A DNA stretch of 64,000 nucleotides, from assembly GCF_019744875.1 (NCBI RefSeq), contig NZ_JAIETU010000004.1, forward strand, positions 62,001 through 126,000, written 5' to 3'. The position numbers and the translations under genes were made by a program. Position 1 is the first letter of the stretch. Each line of letters opens with the position of its first letter. The notes under the pieces were generated by a model that did not search any database, was not told the DNA's origin, and saw nothing but the letters and a program-made list of their open reading frames with translations. This DNA is from Hyphomicrobium sp. GTDB lineage: Bacteria; Pseudomonadota; Alphaproteobacteria; Rhizobiales; Hyphomicrobiaceae. Positions 54,991 through 62,648 of the stretch are shown one piece after another.

Positions 54991-56478
54991 TTAGCCGGCC
55001 GCGCGCTCGAGAAGGCGCGTTGCAGCCTGCTGGATCTTCGCGATGGCTTCGTCGCAGGCGACGTAGGCCGGGGTCGCAGCACCCCAGTTGTGGTTGCGAA
55101 CTTCGTCGACCATCTTCGTTGCGTGGGTCTGGGCCGTGGACATCGCCGAGGCGAGGTCTGCCGCGAGTGCGGAGGCGCCGGTCGCGTTGGCAATCGCTTC
55201 GGCATCCGACATGACGCCGGCCTGCGAGAGCTGCGGGGCGGTGGCGGGCACGGGCGTTGCGCCGAGCAGGATGCGGGCGAGCTGCAGCTTCCACGAGACG
55301 GATTCGGAGCCGACGCGAATGAGTGCGGGGCCGCGGATGGGCAGGTCGGCAGATTCGAATGCCTTGCGCAGCGTGCCTTCGCACTCTTCGAGGCGCTTGC
55401 CGATCTTCTGGACCTCGTCCTTGCTCTTGGTGGCCTTCTCCGAGATGCGGACGACGTTCTGAGTGATTTCGGTGGTGGCAGCGCGCTGCTGTTCGAGCAC
55501 GTTCGAGAGACCGCGGATGCGCTCGGCGACCTCGGCGACTTCATCGCCCATGCTTTCGATGATCGAGCCGACCTGGGTGACGACCGAGTTGCCGGACGCA
55601 ACCGACTTCAGGCTGTCGGCGACGGCGTGGCGGATCTCGCGCATCTCGCGGGTGAGAGCTTCGACGCGCGAACGGATTTCCTGGGTGGCCTTGCCGGTCT
55701 CGACGGAGAGGCTCTTGACCTCGGCGGCGACGACGGCGAAACCGCGGCCTGCTTCACCGGCGCGGGCGGCTTCGATGGTGGCGTTGAGAGCCAGAAGGTT
55801 GGTCTGGCGGGCGATCGAGTCGATCGAGGTCGCCATTTCGCCGATCTGGTCGACGGCGCTCTGCAGCACCGCAACCTGCTCGCCGATCTTGCTCGACTGG
55901 CCCTGGATGTTCGTCATGGCTTCGACGGCCGCGCGGCTGTCGTTAATGCAGCTGCGCATCGTGTCGCGCGCATTCTCGGTCTGCGTGGCGCTGGCGGCGG
56001 AGACGGTGGAGAGCTCGGCGATGGATGCTGCCATCTGCTCGACGGCGCTCGAGATCGAAACCGTCGACTGGGCGACTTCGCTGAAATCGTGCGACAGCCA
56101 GCCGATGTTGATGGCTGCTTCGCACGCTTCCTTGCCGAGGCCGCTGGCGACGACGAGCTGCTTGGAGTAGCCGGTCTTCACGAGGTCTACAACGCGTTCG
56201 AGGGCCTTGCCCAAGTTGCCGTCGATGGCAACCTTGGCGGCGAGCTTGCTGCGAATGAGCTCTTCGAGCGCGTCGACGAGCTGTTGCTCAGCTTTTCCGG
56301 AGGCCGCAGCCTGAATCGGCGCCTTATCCGTGGTCTCGTTGGTGCGACGCGTTGCAAACACGTGGAATTCTCCATGGCTGATGGCGGCCGGTGCGGGGCG
56401 CTCACGGGCAAACAGCCGCCCGCGAACTCTTCCGTCCGGTAGAGGAATCATCAGTCTGTAGAATTGATCAGCATGCAT
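54991..56478 (-). CDS. Soluble methyl-accepting chemotaxis protein
   Basis: A 495-residue chemoreceptor without membrane helices, so cytoplasmic. An N-terminal helical domain of unknown type (about 60-130) precedes the signalling domain (about 150-400), whose hairpin tip is SIARQTNLLALNATIEAARAGEAGRGFAVVA. The C-terminal part (about 405-490) contains SVSWKLQLARILLG, resembling a degenerate zinc-binding CZB domain, although the usual leading histidine is replaced by serine. No chemotaxis genes are adjacent. Cytoplasmic receptors often sense redox, metals or metabolic state; here the ligand is unknown. Confidence 0.9.
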   Translation of the reverse strand: MHADQFYRLMIPLPDGRVRGRLFARERPAPAAISHGEFHVFATRRTNETTDKAPIQAAASGKAEQQLVDALEELIRSKLAAKVAIDGNLGKALERVVDLVKTGYSKQLVVASGLGKEACEAAINIGWLSHDFSEVAQSTVSISSAVEQMAASIAELSTVSAASATQTENARDTMRSCINDSRAAVEAMTNIQGQSSKIGEQVAVLQSAVDQIGEMATSIDSIARQTNLLALNATIEAARAGEAGRGFAVVAAEVKSLSVETGKATQEIRSRVEALTREMREIRHAVADSLKSVASGNSVVTQVGSIIESMGDEVAEVAERIRGLSNVLEQQRAATTEITQNVVRISEKATKSKDEVQKIGKRLEECEGTLRKAFESADLPIRGPALIRVGSESVSWKLQLARILLGATPVPATAPQLSQAGVMSDAEAIANATGASALAADLASAMSTAQTHATKMVDEVRNHNWGAATPAYVACDEAIAKIQQAATRLLERAAG

Positions 56479-56555
56479 TAAAGTCCGCTTAACCGAGGCG
56501 GGGTGCGATATACTTTAGTTCTGCGATTGATAACTGTGGGGTGTCCGCAACGCGC

Positions 56556-57674
56556 TCAGCGGCGGAAGCCGGGCAGGCGCTGGAGCAGATCCTGGATCGG
56601 ATTATCGACCCATGCCCGGGTGACGAAGCTGCGGTGGGAGACGTCCTCGCCGCCCGATGCGCCGGACAGAAACGTCACGTCGCCCTGGTTCAGCGGCCGG
56701 TCCAGCTCGGTTTCGTAGGCGATGTCTTTCGATGCCAGAATGCCGGCCAGCTCGACGTTCTTGTCGCGCGTGGAGCCGAGATAGGCGCTCACGAAGAATG
56801 CGGAACGGTCGTTTTCGATCCACGACGTGAACTTGCCGAGCTCTCCATAGAGTGCGTCGAGCAGTACGACGCCGCGCAGGCGTTTTTTCAGGCCGCCCTT
56901 CGTGGCACAGGTCGCGGCTGCAACGTATCCGCCGCTGTAGGCGACGAAGACGACGGGGGCGGAGGCGAAGCTCAGGGCGCTACGGCGATCACCGTGCAGC
57001 TTGGTCAGGGCCTGGGTGGCTTCGCCCATGAAGCGGCCGAAGGCTCCGGGTTCTCCGAACCGGCCGACGCTCGAATCCGCCGCGTCGACGGCAAACTGCG
57101 GGGCGATCAGGACGGCATTGGCACCCGAGCGGGTGATTTGATCTGCAACATGCTGGCGGCGCAGGACGTCGCGCTCAAGGGTGGCGCCGTGTCCGTGGAA
57201 GAAGACGACGATCACCGACGGGCGGCGAATGTCGAAGCCCTTCGGAATGTGCAGGAGGACGCGGTTGTCGTGGTAGGTCTCGTCCTCCCAGTAGAGGCGG
57301 CCGTACGGCGTCGTGTGTCCACGGCGTCCGGTTTCGTTGACGACATCGAAGAACGGGTGGCCCGAGCCGGGATCGACGCCTCCATAGGGGAAAGGCGCCG
57401 TCTGGAAGGGAAGCAGTGCGGTGCGCCCTTGTGCGAGAGGGGCCGAGCGCGACTGCACCTGATGGGGTTTCGGCACGGCTTCCGGTTTGGCGACGCGGGC
57501 CGGGTTGGGTTTGACGGGCGTCGCCTTGGCCCAGGCGGCGGGTGCTGAGAGGGTGGCAAGGGCGGCCACGACTGCGCAAACGCCCACTGCGCGCGCAGGC
57601 GAGCGCCGAGCGGTGCGTACAGGGGTCATATCTGGTCCGGCCAAACGCCTCATGTCATCGCCGTTGTTTGCCAT
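56556..57674 (-). CDS. Secreted alpha/beta hydrolase-like protein
   Basis: A 372-residue protein from ATG 57674 (57653 and 57629 are alternatives). A signal peptide (with AVGVCAVVAALATLSAPAAWA) precedes a Pro/Lys/Ala-rich linker (about 45-80) and a hydrolase-like domain. FFHGHGATLER is like the oxyanion-loop HG motif, and the nucleophile elbow appears to be AYSGGY (consensus G-x-S-x-G with an Ala at the first position), with possible acid Asp in LLDALYGEL. It lacks a convincing named family match; esterase or polymer depolymerase-like activity is possible. It is a single gene that diverges from the amino-acid permease gene. Confidence 0.7.
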   Translation of the reverse strand: MANNGDDMRRLAGPDMTPVRTARRSPARAVGVCAVVAALATLSAPAAWAKATPVKPNPARVAKPEAVPKPHQVQSRSAPLAQGRTALLPFQTAPFPYGGVDPGSGHPFFDVVNETGRRGHTTPYGRLYWEDETYHDNRVLLHIPKGFDIRRPSVIVVFFHGHGATLERDVLRRQHVADQITRSGANAVLIAPQFAVDAADSSVGRFGEPGAFGRFMGEATQALTKLHGDRRSALSFASAPVVFVAYSGGYVAAATCATKGGLKKRLRGVVLLDALYGELGKFTSWIENDRSAFFVSAYLGSTRDKNVELAGILASKDIAYETELDRPLNQGDVTFLSGASGGEDVSHRSFVTRAWVDNPIQDLLQRLPGFRR

Positions 57675-58032
57675 CGCCGCTGGTCGTCCGAGGGGGCATG
57701 TCAGGCCCTGGTCATTGCCCTCGTTGGGACCACCGGTCTGCGGGCACTGGTCTCCGAACACTGGTCGGCAAGCGCTGGTCTGCGAGTACCCATTGCGAAC
57801 ACCCTAGGCTCGGAATGGTTTCTTGAGCCTTGACGGCTGTTTCAGGCCGCAGATCAGCAGGTCTGGTTGGCCATAGCGACCAATCGTGTCCAAGATATGA
57901 GGCGGGCGGACTGTGATCGATTTGCTCCGGAGGTGCATTTCGGCCACGTGCGATGGCGTTTTGCCGCCCGCGCTTGTTGGTCCGTGTTCCGCCTTATAGG
58001 GTTCCGGCTCAATTCAATCCGGACCCGAAACC
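57675..58032. other. Divergent region with a tandem repeat
   Basis: About 360 bases between the secreted hydrolase gene and the permease gene. It holds the 14-bp repeat at 57735-57790 and must hold the two promoters. No further gene is evident. Confidence 0.45.
57735..57790. repeat. 14-bp tandem repeat, four copies
   Basis: Four consecutive units starting with GGTC: 57735-57748, 57749-57762, 57763-57776 and 57777-57790, of the type GGTCTGCGAGCACT. The unit differs by up to several bases, with constant GGTC and a C/T end. The position upstream of a gene start suggests a regulatory array or slipped-strand product. Confidence 0.65.
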
Positions 58033-59373
58033 ATGACCGCGACAGATGCCGCTTTGACAGGCGGGGCACCCGACGTTCATCGACGGACGGTGCTGACGGG
58101 CACCGCAACGGCCATCGCCGTCGCGGACATGATCGGCATCGGCGTGTTCACGAGCCTCGGCTTTCAGCTCATGTCGCTGCCGTCGGGTTTCGCCGTGCTC
58201 ATGCTGTGGATCGTCGGCGGCGCGGCGGCCCTGTGCGGGGCGCTTTCGTACGCCGAGCTCGCAACAGCGTTTCCGCGTTCGGGCGGTGAGTACAATTTTC
58301 TATCGCGCATCTATCACCCCATGCTCGGCTTCATGGCCGGCTGGGTGTCGGCGACGGTTGGGTTTGCGGCACCCGTGGCGCTGGCCGCGATGGCGTTCGG
58401 CGAGTACTTCGCGGGCGCCGTGCCGGAGGCACCGCCCCTCGTGTGCGGTTTGGCCGTGGCTTGGGCTGTGACGCTTGTCCAGCTTTCCGGATCTCAGCCC
58501 AGCGTCATCTTTCAGAACGCGGCCACGGCGATCAAGGTGGCGTTAATCCTCGTTTTCATCATCGCAGGGTTTTCGGTCGGCGAGCCGCAGCCGATCTCGT
58601 TTTTGCCGAAAGAGGGCGATCTCGGCTACCTGATGAGCGCGCCGTTCGCCGTCAGCCTCGTGTTCGTCATGTACTCCTACTCGGGGTGGAACGCGGCAAC
58701 CTACATTGCGGGCGACGTGCACGATCCGGCCCGCACGCTGCCGCGCGCCATGTTCTGGGCTACGCTGGTCGTCATTGCGCTCTATGTGCTGCTCAACGCC
58801 GTGTTTCTCTATACGACGCCGATGAGCGCCATGGCCGGGCAGCTCAACGTCGCGCAGGTGGCTGGAGAGCATATTTTCGGCGCCACGGGCGGGCGCATCG
58901 TGGCGGGGCTCATCTGTGTCGGCCTCGTGTCCGCGATCAGCGCCATGATGTGGATCGGTCCGCGCGTGACGGTGGCCATGGGCGAGGACTTTGCGCTGCT
59001 CCGCCCGTTTGCGCGCTACACCCGGAGCGGCGTGCCAGCGACGGCCATCCTGCTCCAGATCTCGGTGGTGACGCTTCTGCTTTTGACGCAAAGCTTCGAA
59101 GCCGTGCTCGACTTCATCCAGTTCAGCCTGACGCTGTGCTCGTTCCTGGCCGTGGCGGGCGTGATCGTGCTGCGCGTGACGCAGCCGCATCTTTCGCGGC
59201 CGTACAAGGTCTGGGCCTTTCCGCTAACGCCGGTCGTGTTCCTCGCCGTCACAGGTTTCATGATGGCTTACCTTCTTTTCGAAAAACCCTGGCAGTCACT
59301 CGCCAGCCTCGCGCTTATGGCGTCCGGTCTTGCGCTGTTTGCGCTGTCGAAACGGGATGAGGCACGGACGTGA
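58033..59373 (+). CDS. APC-family amino acid/amine permease
   Basis: A 446-residue inner-membrane transporter with about 12 helices. The first helix has the substrate-binding motif ADMIGIGVFTSLGF (the GIG motif of APC transporters), and the second helix region ALSYAELATAFPRSGGEY is the family hallmark. Helix 6 has YSYSGWNAATYIAGDV. The C-terminus ends in ALSKRDEART. The substrate may be an amino acid or amine, but proximity to the polyamine block is not evidence enough. It ends four bases into a possible alternative start for the downstream gene. Confidence 0.88.
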   Translation: MTATDAALTGGAPDVHRRTVLTGTATAIAVADMIGIGVFTSLGFQLMSLPSGFAVLMLWIVGGAAALCGALSYAELATAFPRSGGEYNFLSRIYHPMLGFMAGWVSATVGFAAPVALAAMAFGEYFAGAVPEAPPLVCGLAVAWAVTLVQLSGSQPSVIFQNAATAIKVALILVFIIAGFSVGEPQPISFLPKEGDLGYLMSAPFAVSLVFVMYSYSGWNAATYIAGDVHDPARTLPRAMFWATLVVIALYVLLNAVFLYTTPMSAMAGQLNVAQVAGEHIFGATGGRIVAGLICVGLVSAISAMMWIGPRVTVAMGEDFALLRPFARYTRSGVPATAILLQISVVTLLLLTQSFEAVLDFIQFSLTLCSFLAVAGVIVLRVTQPHLSRPYKVWAFPLTPVVFLAVTGFMMAYLLFEKPWQSLASLALMASGLALFALSKRDEART

Positions 59374-59408
59374 CGCCAACCAACTCACACATTGAGGGAT
59401 TGCAGCAG

Positions 59409-60578
59409 ATGAGATTGCGTCGAGCGGTTCTCGCGGGGCTCGCGGCGGCACTTGCGTTCGCGAACATGACGATGGCGGGTCAGGCGAGCGCCCAGACGTC
59501 CGCCGCGCCGGCCGCAAAGGCGCCTGCCGCGGTGGCCAAGGCCACGCCCGACGACACGGCGCGCGTGCTCGGGGGGCTCGCCCCCTCGGCCGGTTCTCCG
59601 CTCGAGGCGTTCACCAAAGAGGCGTCGTGGCAGTCGCATTCGAAGTACTTCAACACGGCCTGGTCGCAGCTTTCCGTGCGCCAGCTCTCCAAGATCAAAG
59701 CCTGGTCGGCCAAGCACGTACCGAACCGCAAGCCGGTGCTGTTCTACATGTTCAGCGGGCCTGACTTCCTCTACGCGGACGCGTTTTTTGATGGCGCTTC
59801 GACCTACGTGCTCTCGGGTCTCGAGCCGGTGGGGCAGGTGCCCGACCTGACGCTGCTGACACCGCGTGCCTTCGGCGGCGAACTCAGGGGCCTGCAGAAC
59901 TCGCTCAATTCGGTGCTGAGCTACAGCTTCTTCATCACCAAGAAGATGAAGACGCAGCTGCGCGACGGACAGCTCACCGGCACGCTGCCCATTCTCTACA
60001 CGTTCCTGGCGCGCTCCGGCAAAACGATCAAGGAGACGACGCTCGTCTCGCTCAATACCGACGGCACTGTCACGCCGCTCAACGGCGAGCTTCCCAAGGG
60101 GGCGAGCCCGGGCGCCAAGATCCAGTTCTCGTCCGGATCGGGTCCCGACAAGACGCTCTACTATTTCAACACCGACCTGTCGGACGGCGGGCTCAAGGCG
60201 AGCGGGTTTCTTGCGTTCTGCAAGGGCCTCGGCGAGGGCGACAGTTTTGTGAAGAGCGCATCCTACCTGATGCATTCCGACAATTTCTCGATGGTGCGGT
60301 CGTTCATCGTCGAGAACAGCGGCACGCTGGTGCAGGACGACTCGGGTGTGCCGTTGCGCTTCCTGGAAGACTCCGCCTGGCGGCTGGAGCCGTATGGGCG
60401 CTATCTGCGGCCGCTCGGAATTTTTCCCAGGGCTTACCAGCCGAAAATGCAGGAGCTGTTCGCCAAGGGCCGGGCGACGCCGATCGATTTCGGGGTCGGC
60501 TACCGTTGGCGCCCCAACGAATCCAATCTGCTCGTGGCGGTCCGGACGTCGGCCGCGCGAGCAGAAGCAAAGCCTTAG
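59409..60578 (+). CDS. Secreted protein, unknown function
   Basis: A 389-residue protein from ATG 59409, with a signal peptide (about 1-33, ending QASAQ) and an Ala/Pro/Lys-rich linker (34-55). The mature domain (60-389) is mixed alpha/beta with a single striking pattern, KPVLFYMFSGPDFLYADAFF, and DGGLKASGFLAFCKGL, but I do not recognise the family. No metal or catalytic triad is obvious. It follows the permease gene after 35 bases and may be co-transcribed with it. It is also upstream of the large membrane hydrolase, so a shared extracytoplasmic role is conceivable. Confidence 0.72.
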   Translation: MRLRRAVLAGLAAALAFANMTMAGQASAQTSAAPAAKAPAAVAKATPDDTARVLGGLAPSAGSPLEAFTKEASWQSHSKYFNTAWSQLSVRQLSKIKAWSAKHVPNRKPVLFYMFSGPDFLYADAFFDGASTYVLSGLEPVGQVPDLTLLTPRAFGGELRGLQNSLNSVLSYSFFITKKMKTQLRDGQLTGTLPILYTFLARSGKTIKETTLVSLNTDGTVTPLNGELPKGASPGAKIQFSSGSGPDKTLYYFNTDLSDGGLKASGFLAFCKGLGEGDSFVKSASYLMHSDNFSMVRSFIVENSGTLVQDDSGVPLRFLEDSAWRLEPYGRYLRPLGIFPRAYQPKMQELFAKGRATPIDFGVGYRWRPNESNLLVAVRTSAARAEAKP

Positions 60579-60698
60579 CATGCGGCTGGTCGCTGGATGG
60601 ATGAAAGGGTCCAGCGATTTTGCCTAGCTTCAGTCACGGTTGTGAGTTATCCGCGGTGATCTCCGGGGACGTTCTGTTTGCGGTGTGGGGAGGCTTGC

Positions 60699-62633
60699 GT
60701 GGCTACCGTCGTCAATGTGCATGGCACGTTTGTGCATTCGGCGGGCACAGCCGACGCCCTCAACATTAACCCGCAGGCGCCCGTTCAGTGGTGGCAGCAG
60801 GGCAGCACCTTCGAGCAGGAGGTGAAAAGCTACGTCGCGGGTGATGACGGTCCGGTCGACGTCGTGCCGTTCACGTGGCGCTCCCAGAACAGCGAGATCG
60901 ACCGGCGCCAGGCGGGCTCGGCGTTGCTCGAAACGCTGCGCGGGCTCGACAAGAAGGGCGAGCCGTATGTCGTCGTCGGGCACAGCCACGGCGGGTCGGT
61001 GATTGCCTCGGCGCTCATCGAGAGCGTGTCGCGGCGCAAGCCGCTCGTGAACCTCCAGCGCTGGATCACCATCGGAACGCCGTTCGTGGGGATGCGCAAG
61101 GAGCGCTTCCTGTTCTCGCGGCTGACGCTGACGCGCAAGGTGATCTTTGTCGCCTCGTTCATGCTGTTCATGATGTTTCTGTTCTATGTGCTGGGCGAGC
61201 TCTACACGCACGGCTTCCGCGCGCGGAACGAGCGCTATTACACGGCTCTGCTGTTTTCCGGCGTGATGATGACGCTGCCGATCCTGTTCTCCTACATCGT
61301 GTTCCGTTTCTTCGATGGGCGGGAGTTGAAGGGGTACAGCGCAGGAACTGTGCGAAGAGCGCGCGAGCACTACGCGGGCAAATGGCTGCCGCTCAGTCAC
61401 AAGAACGACGAGGCCGTGCAGGGGCTGCGCATGCTGCCCAACATGAAGCTTCATTTTTTTGACGATGGCTTTGCCGCCTCGACGATCACGAAAGCGTCCG
61501 TGATCGCGCTGCCGCTCGTCTATCTGTTGTTCGTGACCTCGCCGACGATTATGCTCGGCATCGCGGATTTCCTGCAGACCCGCATTTACGACGTGCAGGA
61601 GTTCGTCGAGGAAGACAGCGCGGCGACCCGGGCGCGCGAGGAGTTGCGGAACTTCTCGGGCCGTATGCGCGAGTATCAGGAGCAGGCCGATCAACAGAGC
61701 GGTCTCAATCCGGTTGCAGCCGAGGAGGCCCGGCAACGGGCCGCCAATGCGCGGCGCGAGTTGCGCGAAAAGCGCCGTCAGCTTGAGCAGTCGTTCCCCG
61801 AGTTCACGAGCGTGGAGCGTGCGCAGCGCTTCAAGCGGCGGTTCCTGCAACGCAACGGCCAGCCGTGCGAGGGCGGGCGCCTGTGCGGTGGCGGCACCGA
61901 CTACGTGCTCAACAGCAAGCTTTTGTTCCACGTCGTGACGGACGAGCTGTCGAGCGCGGTCGTCGATGACGAGATCGTGGGCGGACGGATGGGCGGGCTT
62001 CTTCGGCTCCTGATCCCCGTGGTGCTGGTGCCGTTCGTCTTTGCTGTGATCGCCCTCGTTATTCTCAAGATCATCGAATACGTGGCGCAGTTCGCGAGCC
62101 TGTTGCTTGCGCGGGCGTTGAATACGGTCACGCTGGCCGAGATGAAGCGGTCGACGTTCGGCAACGACACGGAAGGCGAAATCGTCGTCGGAGCTGACTA
62201 CGGGCCGTCGTGGCTCGAACCGGTGACGTGGGAGCTGCCGGCGGACGTTGCCGACAGGATTTCAGCGCACAGCAATTCGATGGCCTCGCAGTCGATCGCG
62301 AAATTCCGCGAGGCGATCAGTACGCTCTCCTATGCCGAGGGCGAGGATGCGCGGTCGCGACTGATCTCCGACTACCTGACGTGGAACGAGCTTGTGCACA
62401 CGTCCTATTTCGAGGTGCCGGAGTTCCGCAAGATGGTGGCGCTGGCGATCAGCCAGGCGCCCGGATTCCGTCCCACCGAGCAGTTGCTCAACGATGTCGG
62501 ATACCAGGCGACGGTGCAGTGGGTTGCCGTGCTCGGCCAGCCAATCGTGATCGGGCAAAATCCCAGCATCATGGTCGCTGAATTGGCGCCGCAGCAAGCG
62601 CAGCCACAGCCCCAGGTTTCGTATCAGGCGTGA
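60699..62633 (+). CDS. Membrane-embedded alpha/beta hydrolase, family not recognised
   Basis: A 644-residue protein. GTG 60699 is chosen because GGGGAGG lies five bases upstream and the protein then begins MATVVNVHGTFVHS, a typical hydrolase first strand with HGT oxyanion motif. The nucleophile elbow is GHSHGG with Ser96. Further catalytic candidates are aspartate and histidine in LSHKNDEAVQGL (about 232-243). Membrane helices lie at about 148-168, 183-204, 266-289 and 436-459, with a coiled-coil stretch (310-370) and a long C-terminal soluble domain (480-644) that ends in a Gln/Pro tail. The hydrolase fold is thus interrupted by two helices. A lipid or lipid-linked substrate is plausible. 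No signal peptide. Confidence 0.75.
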   Translation: MATVVNVHGTFVHSAGTADALNINPQAPVQWWQQGSTFEQEVKSYVAGDDGPVDVVPFTWRSQNSEIDRRQAGSALLETLRGLDKKGEPYVVVGHSHGGSVIASALIESVSRRKPLVNLQRWITIGTPFVGMRKERFLFSRLTLTRKVIFVASFMLFMMFLFYVLGELYTHGFRARNERYYTALLFSGVMMTLPILFSYIVFRFFDGRELKGYSAGTVRRAREHYAGKWLPLSHKNDEAVQGLRMLPNMKLHFFDDGFAASTITKASVIALPLVYLLFVTSPTIMLGIADFLQTRIYDVQEFVEEDSAATRAREELRNFSGRMREYQEQADQQSGLNPVAAEEARQRAANARRELREKRRQLEQSFPEFTSVERAQRFKRRFLQRNGQPCEGGRLCGGGTDYVLNSKLLFHVVTDELSSAVVDDEIVGGRMGGLLRLLIPVVLVPFVFAVIALVILKIIEYVAQFASLLLARALNTVTLAEMKRSTFGNDTEGEIVVGADYGPSWLEPVTWELPADVADRISAHSNSMASQSIAKFREAISTLSYAEGEDARSRLISDYLTWNELVHTSYFEVPEFRKMVALAISQAPGFRPTEQLLNDVGYQATVQWVAVLGQPIVIGQNPSIMVAELAPQQAQPQPQVSYQA

Positions 62634-62648
62634 TCGTGGGCCGGTCGC

